DNA of 64,000 nt from Dokdonella sp. (GTDB lineage Bacteria; Pseudomonadota; Gammaproteobacteria; Xanthomonadales; Rhodanobacteraceae). The number at the start of each line of letters is the position of its first letter. The stretch's first letter is position 1. The notes beneath the pieces are model-generated. The model was not told where the DNA came from, did no database searches, and saw only the letters and a program-made list of their open reading frames with translations. Positions 44,523 through 54,343 of this stretch are shown here, one piece after another. The stretch lies in assembly GCA_016712865.1 (NCBI GenBank), contig JADJQH010000008.1:1178001-1242000 (forward strand), written 5' to 3'. Both the position numbers and the translations under genes were made by a program.

Positions 44523-46799
44523 ATGAATGCCATTCCCAATCCCATTCCTGCTCGTCATCGCGGCCTCAACCGCGCCGAGATCTGCGACCAGAACTTCATT
44601 GAGCATGTGCGCGAATGGAACGGAAACGTCCGCGCTGCACCGCTTCCCGATCAACCCGTGTTGCCGGGTAGCGGTTGCTCTGCTGCGGCGTTTTTCGATC
44701 TGTTCGAGTCGCAGCTGATCTCCCGGCACCTGGATCTGATGGCGCGCGTGCTGCGCGTGAAGAACAAGGTGTTCTACACGATTGGTTCGAGTGGCCATGA
44801 AGGCAATGCGCTGGTCGCGCGCCTGACCCGGCACACCGATCCGGCCTTCCTGCACTATCGATCCGGCGCCTTCATGGCCGAACGCTTCCGCAAACTTCCC
44901 GGCATGGACCCGGTGATGGACTCGGCGTTGTCGTTCGCCGCCAGCAAGGAAGATCCCGCCTCCGGCGGTCGCCACAAGGTGTGGGGTTCCAAGCCGCTTT
45001 GGGTATTGCCGCAGACCTCGACCATTGCCTCGCACCTGCCCAAGGCGCTGGGCACCGCGCTGGCCATCGAGCAGGCGCCGCGCATTGGCCACGAGTTGCC
45101 GGTTCCCGCCGATTCCATCGCCATCTGTTCGTTTGGCGATGCCTCGTCCAACCATGCCACCGCACAGACAGCGTTCAATGCGGCGGCCTGGACCGCCTAT
45201 CAAAAATTGCCGGCGCCGGTGTTGTTCGTATGCGAAGACAACGGCATCGGCATTTCCGTGAAAACACCCGGTGGCTGGATCGAGCGCAATTTCAGCGAAC
45301 GCCGCGACCTCGATTATTTCTACGCCGACGGACTGGATCTGGCCACGGGCTACGCCGATGTCGAGCGCGCGGCCGAACATTGCCGACGCACACGTCGTCC
45401 GACCTTCCTGCATCTGCGCACAACGCGCATCATGGGTCACGCCGGCACCGATTTTGAGATCGAGTGGCGCAGCATCGAGGAACTCGTGCAGGTCGAATCC
45501 GGCGATCCGCTGCTGCGCTCGGCGGCCATCGCGCTGGAGTCGGGCCTGTTCAGCAAGGAAACCCTGCTGGCCCATTACGAGGCCATCCGTGCACGTTGTT
45601 TCGCAGCTGCGGAGGAGGCGGACCGCAGGCCAAAGCTGGAAGCCCTGGACGAGATCATGCGGCCGCTGGCGCCGTATACGCCGGATTCGGTGGCGCGGGA
45701 AGCAACCCGGTCCGACTATGCGCAGCGCCGCCTCGAAGTCTTCGGAGGCGAGGCAAAACTGCCGGAAAACCAGCCGCCCAAGCACCTGGCGATCCAGATC
45801 AACCAGGCCCTGCACGACCTGTTCTGCAAGTACCCGCAGGCATTGTTGTTCGGCGAGGACGTGGCGCAGAAGGGCGGCGTGTACACGGTCACCAAGGGCC
45901 TGCACAAGGCGTTCCGCAACAAGCGCGTGTTCAACACCCTGCTCGATGAAACCATCATCCTCGGCCTGGCCCAGGGCTACGCCAACATGGGCATGCTGCC
46001 GATTCCGGAAATCCAGTATCTGGCCTATTTCCACAACGCCTGCGACCAGATCCGTGGCGAGGCCGCCTCCTTGCAGTTTTTCTCCAACAACCAGTATGCC
46101 AACCCGATGGTGGTGCGCATTGCCGGACTGGGGTACCAGAAGGGCTTTGGCGGCCATTTCCACAACGACAACTCGATGACGGCACTGCGCGACATCCCTG
46201 GGCTTGTGGTGGGCTGCCCGAGTCGTGGCGACGATGCCGCCCTGATGCTGCGCACGCTGGCGGCGTTGGCGCGGGTGGATGGCCGGGTCAGCGTGTTCCT
46301 GGAGCCGATTGCCCTGTACATGACCAAGGATCTCTTTGATGCCGGCGACAACCAGTGGTTGTTCCCGTACCCGGCACCCGACCAGGCCATGGTGCTGGGC
46401 GAGGGGCGGGTCTATGAACCGCAGGCCGACGATCTGGTGATCTTCACCTACGGCAACGGCGTGCCGATGAGCCTGCGTGCCGCACGCAGCATCGAGGCCC
46501 GGCACGGTTGGAAGGTGCGCGTGGTCGACCTGCGCTGGCTGGTGCCGTTGAATGAGGCCTTCATCGCCGAGCAGGCCCGCAGCGCCAAGCGCATCCTGGT
46601 GGTGGATGAGGGCCGCCACTCCGCAGGAGTCGGCGAGGGCATCATCACCGCCATCGTCGAGTCCGGCTCAGGCAGCAAACCCTTGCAGCGCGTGGTGGGG
46701 GCGGATACCTATACGCCGCTGGCCGGCGCGGCATTGGCGGTTCTCCCTGCCGATGCGGATATCGTGGCTGCTGCGGCCAATCTGGAGCGGGCGCGCTGA
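44523..46799 (+). CDS. 2-oxoacid dehydrogenase E1, fused alpha and beta subunits
   Basis: This is a thiamine-diphosphate-dependent E1 of a 2-oxoacid (probably branched-chain or pyruvate) dehydrogenase complex. The 758-residue chain joins an E1-alpha domain (about 55-400; ThDP motif from SFGDASSNHAT to CEDNGIGIS) to an E1-beta domain (about 420-755; LLFGEDVAQKGGVYTVTKGL, then FNTLLDETIILGLAQGYANM). In most bacteria these are two proteins. No E2 or E3 gene follows, so the partners lie elsewhere. Start ATG at 44523. Substrate identity is inferred from general resemblance to branched-chain E1. Confidence 0.9.
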   Translation: MNAIPNPIPARHRGLNRAEICDQNFIEHVREWNGNVRAAPLPDQPVLPGSGCSAAAFFDLFESQLISRHLDLMARVLRVKNKVFYTIGSSGHEGNALVARLTRHTDPAFLHYRSGAFMAERFRKLPGMDPVMDSALSFAASKEDPASGGRHKVWGSKPLWVLPQTSTIASHLPKALGTALAIEQAPRIGHELPVPADSIAICSFGDASSNHATAQTAFNAAAWTAYQKLPAPVLFVCEDNGIGISVKTPGGWIERNFSERRDLDYFYADGLDLATGYADVERAAEHCRRTRRPTFLHLRTTRIMGHAGTDFEIEWRSIEELVQVESGDPLLRSAAIALESGLFSKETLLAHYEAIRARCFAAAEEADRRPKLEALDEIMRPLAPYTPDSVAREATRSDYAQRRLEVFGGEAKLPENQPPKHLAIQINQALHDLFCKYPQALLFGEDVAQKGGVYTVTKGLHKAFRNKRVFNTLLDETIILGLAQGYANMGMLPIPEIQYLAYFHNACDQIRGEAASLQFFSNNQYANPMVVRIAGLGYQKGFGGHFHNDNSMTALRDIPGLVVGCPSRGDDAALMLRTLAALARVDGRVSVFLEPIALYMTKDLFDAGDNQWLFPYPAPDQAMVLGEGRVYEPQADDLVIFTYGNGVPMSLRAARSIEARHGWKVRVVDLRWLVPLNEAFIAEQARSAKRILVVDEGRHSAGVGEGIITAIVESGSGSKPLQRVVGADTYTPLAGAALAVLPADADIVAAAANLERAR

Positions 46800-46819
46800 A
46801 TGCCCTATCATCGCGCGCA

Positions 46820-47713
46820 ATGAGTGCAAGTCCTCCGCTGACCATCCTGTTTGCCGACGTCTCGGGCAGTACCAAACTGTTCGAGGTGCGCGGCAACGTG
46901 CAGGCGCGCGCGATCATCGCTGCAGTGCTCAATGCCCTGCACGAAGTCGCGCAGCGACACGGCGGCACCCTGGTCAAGACCATCGGTGATGAAATCATGT
47001 GCACCTTTCCCGGTGCCGTGCAGGGCCTGCTCGCGTCCACCGACATGCAACGCCGCATCAAGTCCGAACCTGCCTTCGTCGAAGACAACATCGGCATCCG
47101 CATCGGCCTGCATCACGGCGAGGCGCTGGTTGAGGAAAACGACGTGTACGGTGATGCCGTGAACGTGGCCGCACGCATGGCCGCGCTGGCCAAGCGCGAT
47201 CAGATCGTCGCCACCGCCACCACCGCAATGAACATCACCAGTGCAGCGGGGGTGCGGGTTCGCTCGGTCGGTACCGCGCGCGTGGCCGGCAAGTTGCTGC
47301 CCATCGAGATTGTCGATGTGATGTGGCAGGAGGATGTCTCCCACGTAACCACCGTGCAGCGCGTGGTGCAGTTCGCCAAGACCGAACGGGTCATGCTCAG
47401 CCTGCGTTATCTGGGACGCGAGTTTCGCCTGGACGAGCTCTCCGAGCCGTTCACGCTGGGGCGCGAGGAAGGCCACAGCCTGACCATCGACTCGGACTGG
47501 GTGTCACGCGATCACGCCATGATCGAGTGGAAACGTGGCCACTTCGTGCTTTCCGACCGTTCCACCAACGGTACCTGGGTCAAGATCGGCAACGAGGAAT
47601 TGCTGGTCCACCGCGATGCGTTTCACCTGCGCCGTTCGGGCACGATCAGCCTGGGCCAGGCCCATGCTGCCGAAGACGTGGCATTGCTGCATTTCGAGTG
47701 CGGTAGCGCCTGA
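46820..47713 (+). CDS. Class III nucleotide cyclase domain with C-terminal FHA domain
   Basis: This 297-residue soluble protein has a class III adenylate/guanylate cyclase domain at about 5-165. Metal-binding aspartates lie at 13 (LFADVSGSTKLF) and 57 (KTIGDEIMCTFPG), and the transition-state Asn/Arg are in YGDAVNVAARMAAL. The C-terminal FHA domain at about 210-290 (FTLGREEGHSLTIDSDWVSR, then DHAMIEW and DRSTNGTWV) binds phosphothreonine peptides. It links cyclic-nucleotide output to Ser/Thr phosphorylation. The substrate (ATP or GTP) cannot be fixed by eye. It starts 20 bp after the E1 gene. Confidence 0.9.
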   Translation: MSASPPLTILFADVSGSTKLFEVRGNVQARAIIAAVLNALHEVAQRHGGTLVKTIGDEIMCTFPGAVQGLLASTDMQRRIKSEPAFVEDNIGIRIGLHHGEALVEENDVYGDAVNVAARMAALAKRDQIVATATTAMNITSAAGVRVRSVGTARVAGKLLPIEIVDVMWQEDVSHVTTVQRVVQFAKTERVMLSLRYLGREFRLDELSEPFTLGREEGHSLTIDSDWVSRDHAMIEWKRGHFVLSDRSTNGTWVKIGNEELLVHRDAFHLRRSGTISLGQAHAAEDVALLHFECGSA

Positions 47714-47813
47714 AATCCCGCCACTGATTTCTTCTCCCGCGTGGTGAGGGAAGAGCCTGTCCCGGACCTGATCCGGGATGCCGAAGGCGGATGGGGGCGC
47801 TATAAGGAGTGCT

Positions 47814-48161
47814 CTATCCGGTTGGATCCTGAAGTGCCTTGAGGATTTTCTCCAGTACCTGGGATGTCCGTAACAGCACATCGTCGTTCCAGAATCGCAC
47901 CGTCCTGAATCCCGATGCTCGCATGACTGCTTCTCGATTCTCATCTTGATGCGAGTCAAGATGTTGGCTTCCGTCGAGTTCCACCACCAAGCGGGCTTCG
48001 AGGCAAGCGAAGTCGGCGACGAAGCGTCCAACGGGGTGCTGACGGCGAAATCTATAGCCATTCAGTTGCCGCTTCCGCAGATGAAACCAGAGACGGGTTT
48101 CGGCATCTGTCATAGAGCTGCGAAGCTTGCGCACGAATGCTGTGCTGGCTGTGTGGCGCAT
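47814..48161 (-). CDS. DUF559 family endonuclease-like protein
   Basis: This 115-residue protein is of the Vsr/restriction-endonuclease-like fold family DUF559. The family motif is clear: MTDAETRLWFHLRKRQLNGY, RFRRQHPVGRFVADFACLEA, LVVELDGSQH and RTVRFWNDDVL. The PD-ExK-like residues (Asp in VADF, Glu-x-Asp in VELDG) are present. Such genes are widespread, often single and of unknown role. ATG at 48161 is used. It is flanked by repeat-type DNA on both sides (47740-47800 and 48240-48350). Confidence 0.9.
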   Translation of the reverse strand: MRHTASTAFVRKLRSSMTDAETRLWFHLRKRQLNGYRFRRQHPVGRFVADFACLEARLVVELDGSQHLDSHQDENREAVMRASGFRTVRFWNDDVLLRTSQVLEKILKALQDPTG

Positions 48162-48351
48162 GCTCGGCGTGTGCGTTGGCTAGATTGCTGCAGAATGCCG
48201 ACTGAGTGGGCCAATTTGCAAATTGAAATCAGATGGAACGCCCCCTTCAGCCCTGCGGGCAGCTTCCCCCGTTGCAAGGGGGAAGCAACAACATGCCCTT
48301 CCCCTGCGAAGCGGGGGAAGGTGCCGAAGGCGGATGGGGGCGATCCCGGGG

Positions 48352-49776
48352 TTACCCCGGTCCCTCGAATCCGTGCGCGAAGATCTGGTCGTAGCCAACG
48401 GGCGGCAGGTCAGGGCCCTGGAAAACACCCATGGGCGTGTAGCCGGAATAGCCGGGGAACACGTAGTAGATGTTGGGATTGGCCATGCGCCGGATCAGCG
48501 CTTCGGAAATGATGCGTCGGTAGTCGGTGGTTACGGCGACATCGGTGCCCTGATACAACTGGGCAGTGCCCAGGCCGGGAATCGAGCCATAGACCTGGCC
48601 TCCGTTGACTGAACCACCCAGTGCCAGCATCACGTTTCCGTAGCCGTGGTCGGTGCCGCTGTCGGCGTTTTCCTGCACGCGGCGACCGAACTCGCTGACC
48701 ACGATCACGCTGGTCTTGTTCATCAGGTTGCCCGCCCCGCTGCTGGCAAGATCGGTGTAGAACGCGCTCAAACCATCGGACAGGCTGGAAACCATGTTGC
48801 CGAACCAGTCATACGACTGGGTAGGGTTGCCTTGGCCGACATGCGTGTCCCAACTGCCCAGATCGATGGTGGCAATGCGCATGCCAAGGTTGAGCTTGAT
48901 GATCTGCGCGATGTTGCGCAGTTGATCGCAAAATCCCTGGTTGTACTGATTGGTGTAATTGGCGCCACCGGTGGGCTGGTAGCCGCCCGGATTGTTGGTG
49001 GCGTGGTAAAGGCCGAAGTTGATCGGGCGCAACAGGTCGAGCGAGGCCAGCGTTTCCACTCCGGCACTCTCAAGCAAGGTGGCATTGCCGTTCCACAGCG
49101 AATTCATGCGACTGACGGCACCCACCAGTCCAGGCACATCCTGATCGACGTCGTCCCATGACCAGTGGAAACCATCCAGGCGATAGTCCGATGCGCTGGC
49201 CATGGTGATGGCATCCGAGCTGCCGAGCAGGCTGCTGGAGGTGATGCTGCCAAAGGAGGTGGCCGGCAGAGGAACCACGGCGGGCAAGCCGCCGCTGATC
49301 AGGTGGCGGGTGAGCCAGCCGACGTTGTTGCCGGTACCGCCACCGAACCCGAACTCGAGATTGGCCTGGGCGTCGAAATGGCTGCGGATGACCGGAATCG
49401 GCTGTGCCTGGCCCGCACCAACAATGAAGGCGAGGCGATTCTGGTTGTAGAGATCGCGCAACTTGCTGGCGCGCGGATGCAGGGCCCAGGTCGTGCCGTT
49501 CAAGGGCAGTGCGGCTCCGGTGCCGGAAACCGGGATGATGGTGTTGCTGCGCGCAGCCACATAATCTGCGCGGTAAGGACTGGAAGCCCCGGGAGGCAGC
49601 AGGCTGAGTCCATCCATGGCTCCGCGCAGGAACACGATGACCAAGGTGTCATTGGTGGCAGCCGCCGGGCCGATGTCCGGTGGTGCCACGTAAGCGAATG
49701 CGCGACTGCTGGAACCGGCGGCAATGGCGGCAACGCCGCAGCCCTTGAGGAAATCACGTCGATCGATCTTGCTCAT
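48352..49776 (-). CDS. Tat-exported DUF1501 protein with IFAHGF tail
   Basis: This 474-residue protein has a twin-arginine signal (KIDRRDFLKGCGVAAIAAGS). The DUF1501 (sulfatase/alkaline-phosphatase-like) body contains IVFLRGAMDGLSLLPP, IDLGSWDTHVGQG, VVSEFGRRVQENADSGTDHG and GNVMLALGG. The C-terminus reads YDQIFAHGFEGPG, like two other exported proteins here. It follows the DUF1800 gene by 11 bp; these families are nearly always paired in bacteria, and the function of the pair is not known. Start ATG at 49776. Confidence 0.9.
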   Translation of the reverse strand: MSKIDRRDFLKGCGVAAIAAGSSSRAFAYVAPPDIGPAAATNDTLVIVFLRGAMDGLSLLPPGASSPYRADYVAARSNTIIPVSGTGAALPLNGTTWALHPRASKLRDLYNQNRLAFIVGAGQAQPIPVIRSHFDAQANLEFGFGGGTGNNVGWLTRHLISGGLPAVVPLPATSFGSITSSSLLGSSDAITMASASDYRLDGFHWSWDDVDQDVPGLVGAVSRMNSLWNGNATLLESAGVETLASLDLLRPINFGLYHATNNPGGYQPTGGANYTNQYNQGFCDQLRNIAQIIKLNLGMRIATIDLGSWDTHVGQGNPTQSYDWFGNMVSSLSDGLSAFYTDLASSGAGNLMNKTSVIVVSEFGRRVQENADSGTDHGYGNVMLALGGSVNGGQVYGSIPGLGTAQLYQGTDVAVTTDYRRIISEALIRRMANPNIYYVFPGYSGYTPMGVFQGPDLPPVGYDQIFAHGFEGPG

Positions 49777-49787
49777 GTCGGTGGTCC

Positions 49788-51599
49788 TCAGCGGCGCAGG
49801 AATTCGGGACTGCACAGGATCAGGCTGATCGCCGTGCGCAGGCGTGCCTGCGTGTAGTGCATGGATAGATTGTTGGCATTCCAACTGTTCGTAGCCAGGT
49901 TGAGCACGTCACCGGCACTGGCGTTCTGCCGCAGCATGTCGACGGCGACGGTGTAGGTGGGCTCCGGTCGATAGCCGAGAATGCGGTCACACCAGTAGCC
50001 CATGACCGTGGCCGCCGTGCGCTGGTTGGCCGGGAACGCGGCAAGGGTCTGGCCTTGCACGTCAACCAGGAACGGATAGCCGTCGTTGTAGCTTTCGGTC
50101 TGGTGCATCTCGAGCAAGCGCGGCAGCATGCGCAATGTCATGCCCAGGGTACCGGTGCTGGACCAGGCCACTTGGTCGTCTGGATAACCATTCGGAGCAG
50201 GCCAGTAGAACAAGCGATGGCCGGCCGCTTGCAGGCGCCCGCGAAATTCCTCGGTCGGCGTGTAGATGCTGCCGTTGTTGTCCGGCTTCAGGGTGAAATC
50301 GGCGCCGGTGGCACGCAAGGCACTCACTGCGCTCAGGGCCGGTCGCTTCATGGCCGTGCCCCAACCGGTCTTGAACTCGGCCGATTGCAGGATCACCTGC
50401 ATGACTTGCTTGATCTGGTCGCTCGCCTGCCAGCTCTGCTGGAACACGCTGGCCACATTGTCGATCAGTGCATTGGATGGATTGGCGCCGACAAAGCGGC
50501 GACACAGCTTGCCAGCCATGTGTTTGGCGGTGCTCGGGTGACGCGCCAGCATGTCGAACAGAACTATGCCGTCGGTCTGTCCCTGCGATGCCTGGAAATA
50601 ACGGGCAAGGATGCGCTTGATGCCCTGGTCGTGCCGGCTCGAGTCGTAGACGAACTGGCCGAGGGGTACGCCATTGATCGGGTCATAAGGCCAGTTGGCG
50701 CCGGAAATGGTCCAGCCGGTCAGCGCGCGTGCGGTCTCGTAGACATCATCATCGACGTACTTGAGACGTTCTTCCTCGCCATCCGGGGCGGTGTAGTGCC
50801 CGAGCAATGTCATGTTGGCGAAACTGTCCGGGTTCTGCACGATGCCGCCGTAGTGTTCGGCGCCCATGGTGTGCAGTTCGAACAGCTCGCGTGCGTAGTT
50901 CTCGTTGGGGTGCGCGGCCTCGCTGGAATACAGGTCGAGCATGTACATCATCGAGGCGGATTCGCCGACCGCCTGCAGCATGCTGCGGAAGTTGCCGAAA
51001 ACATGCGGGCGAATGGCGTCGCGGTCGAATGCCGGAAACATCGGGCCGCCGTCGTAGTCCCAGCCGAACACGCTGAAGTGGTCATGCCAGAAATCCACCA
51101 TCACTTCGTACAGCTGGCGCTGGCTGTAGATCTGGCGGATCAAAGTCGCGCATTCGCACTCGGAGATCGGCAGCATGCGGACGTAGTAGTCATTGGTCAC
51201 CGCATGGTGCTGGGTCCACAACTGGTTGGCCGTCTTGTTCAATGTGGTGAAGCCCGCGCTGGCCAGGCGCGTGTTGCAGCCGCTGTCGTTGATGCTGGCC
51301 GGGTTGAGCTGCTGGGTGACCCAGGCGGTCCATCGCGCATCATCGTTGGCGCCCAATGCGGCGAAATCCAGGTAGGCCTGGGTGGTGTAGCCCATCGTGG
51401 CGCGAGTCAGCCAGCGCATCGGAGCGGGCGGAAAACTCAGTGCTGCGGGGCTTTGCGGCAAGTCCTTGTCGCGCAGGCCATCACGTCCTGGTCGGCGCAG
51501 CGCGAGTTCGTGGTCGGCAACCCCGACACTGCTGAACAGGGCGCTGAACAGCCGTCGGCGTGATTCGATGAAAGCGGCGCTGGCGGGTGCTGCGGCCAT
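49788..51599 (-). CDS. DUF1800 family protein
   Basis: This 603-residue protein of the DUF1800 family carries AALSFPPAPMRWLTRATMGY near the start, VDFWHDHFSVF, HPNENYARELFELHTMG and LCRRFVGANPSNALI, all standard blocks. No convincing signal peptide is present at the chosen ATG (51599, with GGGAGAC upstream), so export may depend on its DUF1501 partner. It is the first gene of the two-gene operon, and the 11-bp gap suggests coupling. The biochemical role is unknown. Confidence 0.88.
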   Translation of the reverse strand: MAAAPASAAFIESRRRLFSALFSSVGVADHELALRRPGRDGLRDKDLPQSPAALSFPPAPMRWLTRATMGYTTQAYLDFAALGANDDARWTAWVTQQLNPASINDSGCNTRLASAGFTTLNKTANQLWTQHHAVTNDYYVRMLPISECECATLIRQIYSQRQLYEVMVDFWHDHFSVFGWDYDGGPMFPAFDRDAIRPHVFGNFRSMLQAVGESASMMYMLDLYSSEAAHPNENYARELFELHTMGAEHYGGIVQNPDSFANMTLLGHYTAPDGEEERLKYVDDDVYETARALTGWTISGANWPYDPINGVPLGQFVYDSSRHDQGIKRILARYFQASQGQTDGIVLFDMLARHPSTAKHMAGKLCRRFVGANPSNALIDNVASVFQQSWQASDQIKQVMQVILQSAEFKTGWGTAMKRPALSAVSALRATGADFTLKPDNNGSIYTPTEEFRGRLQAAGHRLFYWPAPNGYPDDQVAWSSTGTLGMTLRMLPRLLEMHQTESYNDGYPFLVDVQGQTLAAFPANQRTAATVMGYWCDRILGYRPEPTYTVAVDMLRQNASAGDVLNLATNSWNANNLSMHYTQARLRTAISLILCSPEFLRR

Positions 51600-51772
51600 G
51601 GAATGTCTCCCGGGTTGCTTCGTTCAAAGCGCGACAATTCGTGGGGATGCTGCCACTTGCCAGCCGCGCATGTCTGTTGAGGAATTGAAGCAGTCCCGTG
51701 CAGGCGGGTCCGTGATCGGAGTCGCCGTTGATGGATTCGCGGGGAGCTGCGCGCGGCGTGAATTGTTGCGGG

Positions 51773-52829
51773 TTACAGGATCCTGGGCTCCGGTTCCAGC
51801 ATGACCTCGTAACGCGCATGGACCGTGTCGCGGATTTCCTCGGCGAGGCTCCAGATTTCCGCGCCGGTGGCTCCGCCGAGGTTGACCAGAACCAGTGCGT
51901 GATGCTCGGAAACCCCTGTAGATCCTCGTCGCAAGCCTTTGAATCCACAGGATTCGATCAGCCAGGCTGCGGAAAGTTTGAGCTGGCCGTCTGCGGTTGG
52001 CCAGCAGGGCAGATCGGGGTGACGCTGACGCAGTTCCTCCCCCTGTGCCGTGCTCACCAGCGGGTTCTTGAAGAAGCTGCCGGCGTTGCCGATCAGGGCG
52101 GGATTGGGCAGCTTGCGCGTACGCACCCTGCTGATGGCCTCGGCGAGTTGGGCGTGCGTGGGCTTGTTGAAGCCGAGCGCGTCCAGTTCTTCCGCGATTC
52201 CGGCATAGCCGATCTTCAGTTCGCGCGCGCGGCAGACGGAACACCACGGACGTGACGATGTAGCGGTCGGGCTCCTGCTTGAACACGGAATCGCGGTAGC
52301 CGAATCGGCAATCCGCAACGTCCAGTTCCACGGGCTTGCCGCCATGCCGATCCCAGGCGGCGACGGACTCGATGAACTCGCACACCTCAACGCCGTAGGC
52401 ACCGATGTTCTGGATCGGCGCGGCACCCACGCTTCCCGGAATCAGGACCAGGTTCTCCAGGCCCGCGAAACCGCGTGCCAATGACCAGTGCACGAAGCTG
52501 TTCCAGTTTTCACCGGCGGCGACGCGCACGCGGCAGGCATCGATTTCATCCCGTTCCACCGCAATGCCTTGTGAAGCCATTGAAAGCACCACGTGTGGCC
52601 AGTCGCGGGTGAACAGCACATTGCTGCCTTCACCCAGGACCAGCACCGGCGCGTTGTTCAGAAGTGGATAGGCAAGCACTTCGCCCAAAGCCTCGGGCTT
52701 CTTCACGTCAATCAAAAGATGTGTACGTGCCGGAACACGGAAGGAATTGCGCCCTTCCAGCGAGGCATTCTCGACGATGGTGTAGCCATTGCCTTCGGCG
52801 ATGGCTGAGCTGACAGGGTAGCTGCTCAT
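51773..52829 (-). CDS. murB: UDP-N-acetylmuramate dehydrogenase, frameshifted as given
   Basis: MurB reduces UDP-GlcNAc-enolpyruvate to UDP-MurNAc in the cytoplasm and is normally essential. The first frame (52829 to about 52225) has NSFRVPARTHLLIDV, VLGEGSNVLFT and GLENLVLIPGSVGAAPIQNI plus GAYGVE. The second frame (about 52235 to 51773) has IGNAGSFFKNPLVS (active-site Ser region) and SCGFKG, then NLGGATGAEI. They join at the CG run 52222-52235. Restoring one CG dinucleotide gives LPRARELKIGYAGI, the expected sequence of about 352 residues. Either a sequencing or assembly error or a slippage mutation explains the break. Confidence 0.88.
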
Positions 52830-52907
52830 GGTGCCATTCTCGGCGTCCCTACGCAGGTCCGGACATCGCTGCGCGTTTGCGGGATGACGACAGTTTTGCG
52901 CACGGAT

Positions 52908-53933
52908 TCAAGTCGCGGGGTGTTCACGCATCGCCTCCACGCATTCGCCGATCAGCGCCGGTCCGCGATAGACCATGCCGGTGTAGAACTGGACCAGGCT
53001 GGCACCCGCTTCGATTTTCGCCACCGCATCGGCACCGCTGGAGATGCCGCCGACGCCGACCAGGGGAATGACGCCGCCGAGTCGCTGCGCCATGCCACGC
53101 AGCACAGCCGTGGATTTCGCAAACACCGGCTTGCCGGATAAACCGCCGACTTCCCCGGCATGACGATGACCGGCAACGGCAGCGCGCTCGATAGTGGTAT
53201 TGGTGCAGATCACGCCGTCGATGCGGGCTGTGCGCAACACCTCGGCCATCGCATCCAGTTCAGTCTCCGAAAGATCGGGTGCGATCTTCAGCAGCATGGG
53301 CTTGCGTTGCCCATATTGTGCGCCGAGTCGTTCCTGGGCGTCGCGCAGGGTGCCAATGAAGCGCTTGAGGGTTTCTTCTTCCTGCAGGTCGCGCAGCCCT
53401 TGGGTGTTGGGCGATGAAATGTTGACGGTGATGTAGCTGGCGCGCGCGTACACCCGTTCCAGGCAGAACAGGTAGTCGTCGGTGGCCTTGTCGTTGGGTG
53501 TGTCCTTGTTCTTGCCGATGTTGATGCCCAGCACGCCATTGAATCGTGCGCGTTCGGCATTGCGCACCAGCGCATCTACACCCGCATTGTTGAAACCCAG
53601 GCGATTGATGACGGCCTCATGCTCGGGCAGGCGAAACATGCGCGGCTTCGGATTGCCTGCTTGCGCGCGCGGCGTGGTGGTGCCCACTTCAACGAAACCG
53701 AATCCGAGCGCGGCCAGCGCATCGACATGCGCGGCGTTCTTGTCCAGTCCGGCAGCCAACCCGACCGGGTTCGGAAATCGGATGCCAAAGGCTTCGCTCT
53801 CGAGATTCGCTGGCTTCGATGCCAGCAGCGGATTGAGTCCGCTGCGATACGCCGCTTCCATTGCCTTCAGCGATACATCGTGGGCGCGTTCGGCATCCAG
53901 GCAAAACAGGATGTTGCGGGCAAGTGTGTACAA
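52908..53933 (-). CDS. pyrD: Dihydroorotate dehydrogenase (quinone), class 2
   Basis: This enzyme oxidises dihydroorotate to orotate in pyrimidine synthesis, passing electrons to quinone at the inner membrane. The 341-residue protein has the class 2 N-terminal helix ([20 protein letters not shown]), [13 protein letters not shown], the catalytic Ser region [21 protein letters not shown] and [20 protein letters not shown]. The start appears to be TTG at 53933, three bases after the stop of the DUF4190 gene; no in-frame ATG fits the family N-terminus. Confidence 0.96.
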   Translation of the reverse strand: MYTLARNILFCLDAERAHDVSLKAMEAAYRSGLNPLLASKPANLESEAFGIRFPNPVGLAAGLDKNAAHVDALAALGFGFVEVGTTTPRAQAGNPKPRMFRLPEHEAVINRLGFNNAGVDALVRNAERARFNGVLGINIGKNKDTPNDKATDDYLFCLERVYARASYITVNISSPNTQGLRDLQEEETLKRFIGTLRDAQERLGAQYGQRKPMLLKIAPDLSETELDAMAEVLRTARIDGVICTNTTIERAAVAGHRHAGEVGGLSGKPVFAKSTAVLRGMAQRLGGVIPLVGVGGISSGADAVAKIEAGASLVQFYTGMVYRGPALIGECVEAMREHPAT

Positions 53934-53936
53934 GGT

Positions 53937-54224
53937 TCAGCCCCAGGCCGACGCCAGCCAGGCCAGGCCGCCGAGGAAAAGCAGGATGGCCAGCACCAGC
54001 AATATCAGGAACACGATCTGCGACCAACCAAGGATCAGGCCGGCCAGGCACAGTCCATCGCCCTGAATGGACCCCGGCGGCGCGCGACGGATTTCCCGGC
54101 GACCGGCATGCCCGCATACCACCGCGACGACGGCACCGACGAAGGGCAGGGCAAACCAGCAGAGAATGCCGAACACCAGGCTGAAAACTGCAAGCGTGCT
54201 GGTATTGGCCGGTGCTGTGTTCAT
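53937..54224 (-). CDS. DUF4190 domain membrane protein
   Basis: This 95-residue protein has two long hydrophobic segments (STLAVFSLVFGILCWFALPF and WSQIVFLILLVLAILLFLGG). Between them lies GHAGRREIRRAPPGSIQGDG, the hallmark of DUF4190 small membrane proteins. ATG at 54224 is preferred to the upstream start at 54245. It lies three bases upstream of pyrD, so they are probably co-transcribed. Function is unknown. Confidence 0.8.
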   Translation of the reverse strand: MNTAPANTSTLAVFSLVFGILCWFALPFVGAVVAVVCGHAGRREIRRAPPGSIQGDGLCLAGLILGWSQIVFLILLVLAILLFLGGLAWLASAWG

Positions 54225-54309
54225 GGGTGCCGACTCCAATCGCAAGGCTCACGCCGCTGGGCGCGAGCGTAGTGAGCCAGGCGCAAGCAATCAATGCCGT
54301 GGGCGTGTC

Positions 54310-54331
54310 GGGCTGGAAGGAACTCCAGCCC
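54310..54331 (-). terminator. Hairpin downstream of the ALDH7 gene
   Basis: The stem GGGCTGGA/TCCAGCCC (8 bp, 6-nt loop) lies 12 bp after the aldehyde dehydrogenase stop codon. No T tract follows, so it is a weak or Rho-assisted terminator candidate. Confidence 0.45.
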
Positions 54332-54343
54332 GGCGGGCGCTTC

